This document shows positions 33,787 to 44,402 of a stretch of DNA of 64,000 nt, one piece after another. How positions within the stretch are numbered: the first letter of the stretch is position 1; each line of letters opens with the position of its first letter. The position numbers and the translations under genes were made by a program. The notes below the pieces were generated by a model, which was not told where the DNA came from, made no database searches, and saw only the letters and a list, made by a program, of their open reading frames with translations. Origin of the DNA: Craspedostauros australis (taxonomy: Eukaryota > Bacillariophyta > Bacillariophyceae > Mastogloiales > Achnanthaceae); assembly GCA_026770025.1 (NCBI GenBank), contig JAMXDE010000020.1, positions 1,240,001-1,304,000 on the forward strand, read 5' to 3'.

Positions 33787-35832
33787 ATGGCATCCTTCCT
33801 GGGATCCGCGGCAGCTCGTTTCGGCGCGAAGTACGGCTCCACGAGCTTGCTTTCGGCCGTGGCAGCGGCATCGACGGTCGGCACCATTTATGGCGCATCA
33901 GCCAACGATTCATCCGACGAGATCGGCAGCTCCAACAATGGCGGTGCCAATCTTACTTGGCTGGGTCGCAACGGCATCATGACGCCGTCGTTGTGCGAGG
34001 CGGCTGCTTCTCCAGCTGCGGACGTTGATGTGACTGGTGATGGCGACGATTCCATTCGCACAAACAACAACAAGGACGACAGCCACAAAGATACCACCAA
34101 AGATAAGCAGAAAGTGAGCAAGCAACTTCCGACGGCGACTGCCGCCAAGCTCAAGACGAGAATGACCGAGGTCGGCCGGTTCTCGCTGCTGTCGGAAACC
34201 AGCACGAATCCGTCCATGCCGTGCCTCATCATCGCCATGACGGGCAAGCCGCTGCTGCCACAGGACGTGCGCAATCTGTACAAGAAACGCAGCATGGCGC
34301 AGCGCTACCCGCGCTTCTCGGTGCATCTCGATGACAAGGCTGAGCGGTTTGTGCCCATGAAGGATCCGGAATCGATGCTGGATGAGAACATCCGCGAGAT
34401 GTTCTATCCCATCGTACCGCGCTTGGATCTGGCCGAGGCCATGAAGGATGGCATCACGCAGCCGCTGGATATGACACGCACCTTGTGGCAAATTCGCGTG
34501 GCGACGAACGGCGCCATCGGTCAGTCCGGCGCCATCAGCACAACGCGGGCGGCGGCTCTGCAGAAGGAATTTGATGATGGCATCATCAGTGGCAATCATG
34601 ATAATGCTAATGATCATGGTACAGTCCGTTCTGCAACGCAAGACGATGGCAAGACCATACGCAAGGGTGCGGCAAAGCCTGCCCCTCGAGCCGCTCAACC
34701 GATCACCGCGTTGTCGCAGCCCGTCGAGTCGCTGCTCATGTTCCGCGCCCATCACTGCCTCGCCGACGGCATGTCCTTGGCGGCGGTCTTTTCTGATTTC
34801 ACGGATGAGGCCGAGGAGCTGCAACAAGCAGTGCAGGAGGCCGTCGCCAAATTCAAGCGCCGGGGCAAGTCGTGGCTGAGGAAGCTGCAGATCTTCCTGT
34901 TCTACTGGTGCCTTGGGTCGTTGCGATCCATCCTGTACCATCTGTCGCTGGGCATTCAGAATCTGGTGTCCTCCAATCCATGGAAGGTTCTCAAGAAGAT
35001 GCACGAAGAACATCAGGCAGATTTGGCGAGTAGCAACATTGATGAAGATGACACGGAGTCATCCGATGTGGGCGCACGCAACATGTCGTGGGCGGAGGTT
35101 GCCACCATCGAGGAGGTCAAGGAGGTGGCCAAGCACTACTCTACCAAGGGCCGCAAAATGACCGTCAACGATGTCTTTGCGAGTTGCGTGACGACCGCCA
35201 TTCACAGACTGCTGGAACATCACCGCGGAGTGCTGGACACCGGCGACGCCTGCGGATGCGCCATCCCAACCCTCAAAACGATGAACCTGGTCGTGCCCGT
35301 CCACCTGATGGGCGGCATCATCTTGCCCAACCACGGAATCGGCAACAAGATCGGCGCGATGCTGTGCCAGCTCCCCTGCGAACAGGCCGATCTGACGGCG
35401 TCGCAGCGCCTGCGGATGGTGCACGACCGCATGACCTTCCTGAAGCAAACGCCGGCCGCCTTCCTGTCCTACCTCGTCGCCAAGGTGCTTGGTGGCATCG
35501 GCAGCAAGCTGGGTGGCTTCACGCCCTTCCTGTTCTCCAAGGCCCACTTCAACGCCTCGGCCGTGCTGACCAACATCCGCGGTCCCGATCGGCCGTTGCA
35601 TCTGGGTGGGCGCAAGCTGCAGACGGTGCTGGGGTTCCTGCCGCTGCCGCCCGGCATTCCTCTGGGCATCGTGATCTTGTCGTACAACAACAGCATCACG
35701 CTGACGGTGTGCGGGGAGCCGTGGGCCGTGCCCAATGCCGACCTGTTTCTGTCGTACGTCGTGGAGGAGTACCAGAATCTGGTGAACGAAGCAAAGCAAG
35801 CGAAGGAATCTGTTGCCAAGCAGGAGGTTTGA
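33787..35832 (+). CDS. Wax ester synthase/diacylglycerol acyltransferase (WS/DGAT)
   Basis: Encodes 681 residues, no intron. WS/DGAT enzymes esterify fatty alcohols or diacylglycerol with acyl-CoA to make wax esters or triacylglycerol. The catalytic motif HHxxxDG is present as FRAHHCLADGMSLAAVF at about residues 317-333. The C-terminal DUF1298 half shows TVNDVFASCVTTAIHRLLEHH, MNLVVPVHL, and near the end ASAVLTNIRGPDRPLHLGGRKLQ then GFLPLPPGIPLGIVILSYN. N-terminal residues 1-40 are Ala/Ser-rich and mildly hydrophobic; a Lys/Asp/Thr-rich spacer (residues 80-120) precedes the acyltransferase start RFSLLSETSTNPSMPC. The insert around residues 258-300 splits the region before the HHxxxDG motif. 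It likely acts at the ER or lipid droplet. Whether it prefers alcohol or diacylglycerol cannot be told. Confidence 0.92.
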   Translation: MASFLGSAAARFGAKYGSTSLLSAVAAASTVGTIYGASANDSSDEIGSSNNGGANLTWLGRNGIMTPSLCEAAASPAADVDVTGDGDDSIRTNNNKDDSHKDTTKDKQKVSKQLPTATAAKLKTRMTEVGRFSLLSETSTNPSMPCLIIAMTGKPLLPQDVRNLYKKRSMAQRYPRFSVHLDDKAERFVPMKDPESMLDENIREMFYPIVPRLDLAEAMKDGITQPLDMTRTLWQIRVATNGAIGQSGAISTTRAAALQKEFDDGIISGNHDNANDHGTVRSATQDDGKTIRKGAAKPAPRAAQPITALSQPVESLLMFRAHHCLADGMSLAAVFSDFTDEAEELQQAVQEAVAKFKRRGKSWLRKLQIFLFYWCLGSLRSILYHLSLGIQNLVSSNPWKVLKKMHEEHQADLASSNIDEDDTESSDVGARNMSWAEVATIEEVKEVAKHYSTKGRKMTVNDVFASCVTTAIHRLLEHHRGVLDTGDACGCAIPTLKTMNLVVPVHLMGGIILPNHGIGNKIGAMLCQLPCEQADLTASQRLRMVHDRMTFLKQTPAAFLSYLVAKVLGGIGSKLGGFTPFLFSKAHFNASAVLTNIRGPDRPLHLGGRKLQTVLGFLPLPPGIPLGIVILSYNNSITLTVCGEPWAVPNADLFLSYVVEEYQNLVNEAKQAKESVAKQEV

Positions 35833-37213
35833 ACTGTTATCTGGTATTATATTATACGAGGTGGGAGGAGTGGATGTTCATCAAGCATGATTCACGTCGT
35901 GCGGGGCGAGTACAACAAACCAGTGTTTGGATTATCATATAGTAGCTGATAGTACACTCTCTTCGAATCGTGTGGCATGGTACTGTATCAAACTTCTTCC
36001 AACAATAATAGCATTGTCTAGATCCAAATCGTAGACTGTAACGCCAAAACGTGATGATGAAAGCGTGACCACGTGGCTGCATCGGCGAGTGTCTCGATTC
36101 ATGTCGCAACTCTTGTCGGCATCTTGGAAGGAATTTGATTGGTCCGTGGATTCGGCGCAACGAAGAGGTCGGCTGTTGGAAGACCACACAATCCGAAAAC
36201 TCCCAACAGGCATCGAACCAATGAGCGAGGTCCCCATTTTGTGAGCGAGGGAGGTTGATCTTGGCGGATCTGATCCTTCGGCAATGCGCGGTGCGCGCAA
36301 GGGAGGAGAACAAACGAAAGTCGGCCGCGAGCTATCCAACGTCACGGCTTTTTGGCAACAGGTGAAGAGGAAAAACTGGACCACTTGCATGGCAAGCAAG
36401 AAAGGATGCCAATGAGTGTTTGCGCCTACACCCACGAACCACGAAGAGCCCATGGCCGAACCAAGGAGAAGGATTGCGCTGAATCCAACGCGATACCACA
36501 GAGTGAGCATTGCGCGACAAGCATTCCACACAGAGACAGATCACGAGCGCAGCACGGACCTCACGCCAACAACAACAATCCCAAAGTCACACGGGAGAGC
36601 GATCAACGGTCTCAGCTGGGACAGAATCTGTTTGGTTTCCACTTCAGACAGACAGTTTGGAGGTTGGCAACGCCTCACAAATAGAGACTGCAACGCAACA
36701 CAACGCAACGCAGCGCAACGAGAAGAAGATAGAGAAGCACAGAGTTAGAGCATTCATACTCGTACAGCAACTGAATAGAGCAACAGTTTTCGTGGAGCAG
36801 GAGAGTTCCAAGAGCAAGACTCATTGGGGCCAACCAAGAGGCAAACGAAAACGGAAAGCGTTCCATCCGGACATCCATACACCAGGACTGCGTTGCATTG
36901 CATTGAATCGCATTGCACCATCTCGAGTTGGGTCTCTGCACTCGAACGAGCGAAGACAAACACAGACACACACTCCGATCGAGCACTCGCAGACTTCTTG
37001 TCGCATTTGAGAGGTCTTGAACAGGAATCTTCATTCTCAGCCTGTTCAGCGAGTTCCGATCCATTCCATCGGCATTCTCACGCACACAGGCATTGTCCAC
37101 ACAGGCATTGTCCACACAGGCATTGTCCACGCTCATCGTCAATTCTCAGAACACACGAGTAAAAGACTCGCAACCAAACGCACCCAGCGAAACAACGCAA
37201 AAACACGGTGACG
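35833..37213. other. Intergenic region upstream of the SulP transporter
   Basis: 1.4 kb without a gene I can support. A minus frame at 35935-36510 begins with a hydrophobic segment but shows no family features. Near the 3' side, 36690-37200 is CA/AG-rich with cgcaacgcaacgcagcgcaacg repeats at about 36700-36720 and the minisatellite at 37083. This suggests a long 5' leader for the transporter gene. Confidence 0.35.
37083..37130. repeat. 15-bp minisatellite in the SulP leader
   Basis: About three tandem copies of CATTGTCCACACAGG, 84 bp before the transporter start codon. Confidence 0.85.
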
Positions 37214-40074
37214 ATGACCGTCGAAGACAACAACAATAGCAGCATTAGCAGCAGTAGCAGCCATGTCGATAGCGCCAACGCTGGAACGAACGCAGGAGGC
37301 AACTGCGAGACAGCCCCAGCGTTCGACCAGATGCCTCGTCTCAACGGCAACGAAGGTGTGGAGATGCCGATAGCGTCCATGCACAACATGACCGCAGCAT
37401 CGCAGAATGCCCCGAACCCCGATTCATCCACGAATAGCGGCAGCAGCAGCAGGGGTCCCACCCAGATGCGCCGTCGCGTGACCATGCATCGGCAGACGTT
37501 GGAGCGCATTCACAAAGACTCCAACGAGCAGACAAGGCACAGCGTGCCAGATCCGAGGACGCGGACATCGTCCTACGAATCGTCGTCCTTCGCGCCGAGG
37601 ACGGAGGGCTTCAACAGCAGCGGGAGCGATGACAGTGGAAACGGCAACGGCGATGACGATGACTGCAGGAAAGGACCGGAGGGATGGGTGGAGAAGCACA
37701 GCAGGAATTTGAGAGCCTCGTTGCAACGCAGGAGCCTTGAGGATTGGGTGCAGACATTCATACCGATGTACAAGTGGTTGCGGGTGTACGACTTTGGCCA
37801 GAACCTCTTCCAGGACGTCCTGGCAGGTCTCACGGTCGGAGTCATGGTGGTGCCGCAGAGCATGTCCTACGCCAAGCTGGCCGGTCTGCCTGTCGAGTAC
37901 GGACTCTACTCGGCCCTGGTCCCTGTCTACGCCTACGCCATGTTCGGCTCCTCGAGGCAGCTGGCCGTGGGACCCGTCGCCTTGGTGTCGCTGCTGCTCA
38001 GCACGGGCCTAGAGATCGTCATGGACAATCAGGGCATCACGCGCGAGAACACGCCCAACTACGACGCCATCTACATACAGATGGCCGTGCAAACATCCTT
38101 CCTCGTCGGCGTCTGCTACATCATCATGGGCATGCTGCGGCTGGGATTCATCACCATCTTCCTCTCGCATGCCGTCATTTCGGGATTCACCACCGGCGCC
38201 GCCGTCATCATCGGCATGTCGCAGATCAAGTACCTCTTCGGCTACGACATCCCCAACGAGAAGGCCCTGCACAGGATAATCTCAAACATCATCAAGGACA
38301 TTGACAAATTCAACTACAAGACCTTCCTGGTCGGCACGTCCAGCGTCTTCGCCCTCGTCGGTTTGAAGCACCTCGGCAAGACCTACCCCAAACTCAAATT
38401 CCTCAGAGCCATGGGGCCGCTCATGGTCACGGTCATTTCCATCGCCGTCCAGGCCATCTTCGACATTGAAAGCCAAGGTGTGCCCATCGTCAAGACCATC
38501 CCCAAAGGCTTCCCCGCCATCACCGTTGACGAACTTCTCCCCATCGATAAGTTCAACGACCTCGTCTTCGTCGTGCTCAGCATCGTCATCGTCGGTTTCA
38601 TGGAGTCCATCGCCATCGCCAAGCAGCTCGCATCGAAGCACAAGTACGAAGTCGATTCCTCCATGGAACTCATCGGACTGGGCATGGCCAATCTGGGCGC
38701 CGGCTTCTTCCAAGGATACCCAGTCACAGGATCCTTCTCGCGGTCGGCCGTCAACAACGACACGGGCGCCAAATCGGGCATCTCGGCCATCGTCACGGCA
38801 TCGCTCGTGGGCCTCGTCCTTCTCTTCTTGACCACCGTCTTTGAACTGTTGGTACGTGAAAAAACATATACGCGCATGCGTGTGTATTTGTATGTTTGTT
38901 TGCGTGGTGGTATGACTCTATCTGGGTGGTGATACGGAATGAGGGCGTAATGAAAATGAAATGACGTGGATCCGCCAACGGAAACAATGGAGAACCGACG
39001 GCCTCTTGGCAGATGGTTGGAATCTCATGTCGTGGACCGTGCACGTACGAGTATGGGTGCACAGAGCATTTCATCAGTGGGGAATGCACAAGCGAACGAA
39101 CGAACGAAGATCTCACATGATGCAAAAATACAATTCTCTGCATTCGCTTTCCCTCTCTGATCACATCATTGGTTGCGTCATTCACAACGACATTCGCGTT
39201 GATGTGTTGTGTTCGCCTCGTATTGCGCCAACAACCACGATGACATTTGCGATTGCAATTACAGCCACTCTCCGTGCTGGCCTCCATCGTCATCTCGGGC
39301 GTGATCGGGCTGTTGGATTATCCGGAGGCGATCTACTTGTGGAAGGTGCACAAATTCGATTTCAGCGTGTGGGTCTTCGCCTTCCTCGGCACGCTCTTCC
39401 TGGGTGTCGAACTCGGCCTCACCATCGCGGTCAGCATCTCACTCACGATCGTCCTGTTCGAAAGCGCCTACCCGCACACGGCCGTGCTCGGGCGACTTCC
39501 AGGAACAATGATATACCGCAACATCAAGCAGTACCCGGAGGCGGAATGCTACGACGGCATCGTCATGGTGCGCATCGACGCGCCCATCTACTTCGCCAAC
39601 ACGCAGAACGTGCGCGAGAAGATCAGCAAGTACGAGCAGCGTGCCGAGGAGCAGTTGGCGGTGCGCAGCGAGAAGGTGCAATTCATCATCCTCGAGATGA
39701 GCCCCGTCTCGCACGTTGACACCAGCGCATTGCACATCCTGCACGACATGGCCGAAACGTACCGGGATCGCGACATCCAGCTCTGCCTGGCCAATCCCAG
39801 CCGCATGGTCATGGACAAGCTGTCCTCCAGCGGAGTCGCCGACGATATCGGACGAGACAACATCTTCGTCTCAATACGTGACGCCGTCGATCAATGCCTG
39901 CGTCAGATGGACAGCATCGAGATGTCGAAGCACGATCAAGACACGGACACCACGGATCCACTGCAACAGGATGTGGACTGCTGTGATTCGTCGGAAATCA
40001 ACGGAGATGGCGGTCACGACGATACCGATGTCCAAAGGAGCACGAAGGACATCGAAGCGCAAGTGCAGCAATGA
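37214..40074 (+). CDS. SLC26/SulP sulfate (anion) transporter with STAS domain
   Basis: Two exons, 37214-38851 and 39265-40074, with a 413-bp intron (GTACGT...TACAG); 815 residues. SulP proteins carry sulfate or other anions across the plasma or organelle membrane. The cytosolic N-terminus (about 175 residues) is Asn/Ser-rich. The transport core begins YKWLRVYDFGQNLFQDVLAGLTVGVMVVPQSMSYAKLAGLPVEYGLYSALVP, followed by a dozen hydrophobic spans, including FGSSRQLAVGPVALVSLLLS, AVISGFTTGAAVIIGMSQIKYLFG, GAGFFQGYPVTGSFSRSAVN and VLASIVISGVIGLLDYPEA. The cytosolic STAS domain follows (IVMVRIDAPIYFANTQNVREKI; VQFIILEMSPVSHVDTSALHIL) and an acidic Asp-rich tail. The substrate is not decided by sequence. 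The exon junction falls between two late membrane spans. All family landmarks are intact. Confidence 0.95.
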
Positions 40075-40495
40075 CGATGATGACAGCACAGCACAGCTAG
40101 CTAACATAGTCACAGCAAGACAGACTGGAACGGATGCTCCTTCTTCTTGACCATACGTAGACTAAGCAAGTACTAATGCCTCAAGCAAGGTCCACCGTAC
40201 TCGTAGTAGCACGATGTAGAGAGTATAATAGAATAGAATGCCACGCACGGAACCGCGCGGCATGGCGCGAAGATGACCGGGCGAACGAATGAACTTCGGA
40301 AACGGCTTCAGCAGTTGTGTTCCAAAGCTGTGTTGATGATGATCGCAGTGACCACCAACACCCGCAACGGTGGCACGGATCGTGTGTGGTACAATGGGAT
40401 GGCTTGGCCAAGGAAGACATCACGCGAAACTTGGCAGTACCGATTCGCAGGAGAATCGAGCACACAGGTTTCCCGATAATGGTTGCCTATGGAGC

Positions 40496-40526
<31 letters not shown>

Positions 40527-42009
40527 ACTCGAGGTGCCCCCGTCCCATTGTTCGAGGCGTTTCCACCACCATCATTCCGACGGCATTCACAGAAGAGGCT
40601 ACTTCCTTCGGCGCAAAAAGCGACGCATGGAACCATTGTCTTCGTCGTGGTGGCTGCCCGTGCATGGTCGACGTGCGGTCCCGAGTTTCATTTGGCTTTG
40701 CTGTCTGGACCAGCGAGCGCCCAGAATGGCATGCGCCGAGCTGACCCTCGAGCACTTTCGACGTTTCGCGCCTCCTCGTGTTGCTGGATTGTGATCGCAG
40801 CGTCTGTCGACAGGGTGCGCGTACTTGCAGAGAGGTGGAGCTTTGGGTTTGCAAGGACAAAGAACACTGCAGTAAATGACCATTCTGTTCGGGGATTGGC
40901 GTTCGTCTGCGAGAGAAAGGATAGGTACATGGGCACGGCGCGCTATCATTGGGATACTCCCAAAGCAGCTTCGTTCATTTCGCATCTGGCCTTTGCGGTG
41001 TTGTTCGTGGTAGGTCCCACACCATTTGCGTACAGATGGATCCATGGGGGATGATGGGTGGTCCCGTGGTGCGAACTCTTGGGTTGGTTTGGCGATCAGG
41101 GACAGAGAAGAGTGAGAAACGAAGCAAGCGCGAGCGCGGTTGTGTCAATGCGTTCGTCTTCCGGACACGGTCACCACAGAGATGGTGAAGTTGTTGGATT
41201 TCCACCTGCGCACAGTGATCGTTAGGACGAGGACGACACCCTCTGCCACCCTTGCACAAGGTGCGATTCACGTGCCCATGATAGGTACAGAGTTGCCAGT
41301 CCTATGGCGCCCATCCTCTCGCTTCCCCTCCCTTGCATGCGCTGTATGCACTATTTGTTGAAAACTTCGCCCGCAAGGCAATACCACTTTGATGATCTTT
41401 CTGAGACGTGTGCAGCCCTTGTTCGTCCAATGTCCGTCCCAAGTTCTCATCTCTTCGACCCTGTCGTGATGTGGTTGCACTCAAAGCGTCGTCACCTCCA
41501 CAGACGACAGTCGCCATGCGGACAAGGGTCACAGATTCGCACATGTTGCGCCAATCACCAGAGGTGAAGCCATCTGCGCCCATGTACAAGATCCGCAATC
41601 ATACATGCCACCTCGGCCATCACTTTTTGCTCATGTGGATGATACCGAGGGGCTTTCTCCTCCTCCACCACCCCCTTCTCTCTTCCGCTCTCTTCGGTGA
41701 TAGATGATAGAGGACAGAGTCAACTGGTGGAAGGCAACGTGGACTTACTCGCACACCACTCCATCAGTGGCGGCAGCATCATATTTCTCTCTACTCTGCT
41801 CTGATCTGCTCTGCTCATTGTCTCACAAATTGCAACCACCACACAGCCAAACTCAATCACTTAATCACCCATTCACTCACTGCACTCACCATCAACAAAC
41901 TCAAACTCAACACCACTCCCACTCCCACCACCAAGAACACAGTTCAGCATAGCATTACTAATAGTATACTCTGTCGCACAACACGTTGCATCAAGCTACG
42001 ATTTTGAAC
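40075..42009. other. Intergenic region, no gene recognised
   Basis: 1.9 kb, the longest gap in the single-copy part. Open frames on both strands (for example 40317-41054 plus, 40599-41045 minus, 41302-41598 minus) overlap each other, lack ATG-led family features and look accidental. It includes a GAGTATAATAGAATAG patch at 40221-40236, an (AG)13 tract at 40496 and, next to the following gene, ACTAATAGTATAC at 41957-41969. Confidence 0.4.
40496..40521. repeat. (AG)13 microsatellite
   Basis: 26 bp of uninterrupted AG dinucleotides in intergenic DNA. Confidence 0.95.
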
Positions 42010-42978
42010 ATGAATTTGAGCATTTCCGAAACTCTCGACACCATGCACCACGGCATCCAGTTGCTGTTGCAAGATGAACCGACCGCCTCGAAGGATGCAT
42101 TCATCAACGTCCTCTCTCAGCTCAGGCGTTACGTCAAGTCGAGCGCGAAGCGCCAGGGTCCCAACGTCAATACCAACGATGCAGGGGACGATGCGGAGGG
42201 CAGCATCGGTTCCGGCAGCGAAGCTCACAATCGCAATCACCATGGACACAGCAGGTGCAGCAGCAACCACAACGACAATGACAATCTTCATCACTGTTGC
42301 TGCCAATCCCTATCCTGTGCACCCAACGATGACGGAGATGGCAAGACCTCCACCATCGATGACTCCTCATGCACCCAATTGCTCGGGCCTTACTTCCAGA
42401 ACGTCCGTCTGGACCAGTCTGTTTGGGACACCAATAACGACAATGAAAACAGCGACACTAACACTGTTGATGATATGTGTTGCAACTCCATCCACGGCAG
42501 TGACACGGAGAGTGGTTGGTTCTTCGTCAACAAGGCCACATGGTTCGCGCTTTCTCCGTCCATGTCGCCCACCGCACATGAATGGGGTCCCCACACGCTC
42601 CATATCTTCCTTGCAACAGTTCTGGCCAACACAGCGCTGGCATTCTATCACATGGGCTGCCAGCAACGCAACGGGAATGAGGAAGCACACTGGAGACGGG
42701 CCGCATCGTTGTACACCAAGTCTCTCAGCTGCATCGAGGAAGACATGGATGATGCATCCTTGGCCATCAAATCAATCGCGTTGAACAACCTGGCCTATAT
42801 CAATCACATGCTGGGCGACGAAGACGCAGCACGTGTCAACTTCTCCGAGGTGCACTGGCTCCTCAACAAGGGAAGTGTCTCAATGCGCTACATGATGGAT
42901 CCGGAAGACCTCGAAGGCATGTCCATCAACATCCTCGTCTCCAAGATCTGTCGACCGACTGCTGCCAGAGCAGCGTAG
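42010..42978 (+). CDS. TPR-like protein of unknown function
   Basis: Encodes 322 residues from ATG 42010, no intron. I do not recognise a named family. An N-terminal helix pair (ETLDTMHHGIQLLLQ and AFINVLSQLRRYVKS) is followed by a His/Asn/Asp/Cys-rich low-complexity stretch (residues about 60-125). The C-terminal half has helices with tetratricopeptide character, with small and aromatic residues in register: LANTALAFYHMGCQQR, AASLYTKSLSCIEED and ALNNLAYINHMLGDEDAARVNF. Similar short 'large fan-out' TPR proteins are expanded in diatoms as hypothetical proteins, from general knowledge. A role as a protein-protein adaptor is the most that can be said. Confidence 0.7.
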   Translation: MNLSISETLDTMHHGIQLLLQDEPTASKDAFINVLSQLRRYVKSSAKRQGPNVNTNDAGDDAEGSIGSGSEAHNRNHHGHSRCSSNHNDNDNLHHCCCQSLSCAPNDDGDGKTSTIDDSSCTQLLGPYFQNVRLDQSVWDTNNDNENSDTNTVDDMCCNSIHGSDTESGWFFVNKATWFALSPSMSPTAHEWGPHTLHIFLATVLANTALAFYHMGCQQRNGNEEAHWRRAASLYTKSLSCIEEDMDDASLAIKSIALNNLAYINHMLGDEDAARVNFSEVHWLLNKGSVSMRYMMDPEDLEGMSINILVSKICRPTAARAA

Positions 42979-44402
42979 CATCGACTGCAATGTACTGCAT
43001 CGCGGTGCCACACAGCACTTGCAGCAAAGCGACAGGCTGTTTAGCTGAGACGTATTAGAGGAGGATGCCATGGCAGGTGATCAAGCATCATCAACATCCA
43101 CAAACAAACTGCAAATACATTCACACATCCACACTCGAGTATTGCATGCAATAAGAAAGCTGGAGCAATAGCGCAGCACATTCTACTATAATACCATACG
43201 TACGACAGTAGTAGATGAAATGTACTCGTACTACAGCAGCATAACGTAAGCTACAAGGTACCGGTAGCATGCTACGCATCCAAAGGTCCACGATTATCCT
43301 CAACGTGGGTTGATACATCATCGCCATGGCCATCGCGATCGCCATCGGGCATGATTATGTGGGCTTTTTGTCAGGCGTTGCGCCTTCTTCCCTTGACGTT
43401 TCTGGATTGATGATTCCCGGTAGCCAAATTCCAAACTGCATGGATGAGATTGTTCCGACAGAACCCAACTGATGTTCGTCCACAGTACAGTACCGGTAGC
43501 AAATAATAGATCGCAGCGAGGCTCCAACCGGTCAGCGATGACGATGGCTTGGTGAAGCACAGCGCCACATCATGCCCAGCAAGGTCGGTCTGAACCACAG
43601 GATCCGCCACTCTTCACTTCACTGCATCCTGTGGATCATCTGTCACGAAACTTTGCGCGCAGATACTCGTATTCTTGTCTTTAACGAGAGGATTTCACAC
43701 AATCAAGTGTTTCCTGCTGTGGGGCTGGAGATGCCTGCCGAGCACTCCATAGGCACATACTCTCTCTGGAATACTCTGGTACGAGTGCGCGTTTCGTTGT
43801 GGACAAGTTTGGACGACGAAATCACATTTCCTGTTCAGCACGATCGTGCCTGCAAGGGAGGATGGCACTACACAAACTGCTATCATGGTGCTTGCATGAG
43901 TATTGCGGATTGCTGATCGTGATCATAGTGGGAATCGTACTTGTAGGTGGTGCGAGTACCAAATGTTGCGAGTATGATAGAAGCCAAGACTGCAACGATA
44001 CGTCTTGTCTTGTGCGTGATTGCAGGGTACTATCTGTCAGAGGTAGAGTGGAATCGATTGATTTGACCACTTTGCGCAATTGGCGCTGTGTTAGTTCTAA
44101 GTTCTGGGCGCCAGGCACCACAAAACAATTGTCAAGAAACGTCAACAGCTCACCATGACGCAATTCTTTCCGTCAGAACGATGACGGATGTTCTGTTCTG
44201 AAACGTTGACCTTTGTAAGGATCGCAAGGGTTGGCACTTCCCCTCGTCCACCCATTCGACGGTTTCGCCACTGAGCTCGATCGCTTCCTCTGTCATTCCT
44301 TCATCTATCCATCGATCCATCCATCGATCACAGTCGAGTCGAAGAGCACCGAGCAAGGGAAGTGGAAACGGAAAACCAGAGGACTCCACGATACAGCACC
44401 CC
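42979..44402. other. Intergenic region, no gene recognised
   Basis: 1.4 kb. It includes TTCTACTATAATA at 43181-43193, identical over 13 bp to the element start at 10741. It also has short repeats of the type catcgccatggccatcgcgatcgccatcg (43319-43347) and atccatcgatccatccatcgatc (44308-44330). No coding sequence stands out; an unrecognised non-coding transcript could start at 43181. Confidence 0.35.

Noticed and set aside
35935-36510. Minus-strand frame beginning with a hydrophobic segment
   Set aside because: No recognisable family, odd composition after the first 60 residues and no clear promoter; probably accidental.
40317-41054. Overlapping open frames on both strands in the gap after the transporter
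   Set aside because: They overlap each other, one starts from non-ATG context, and none shows a motif or repeat structure.
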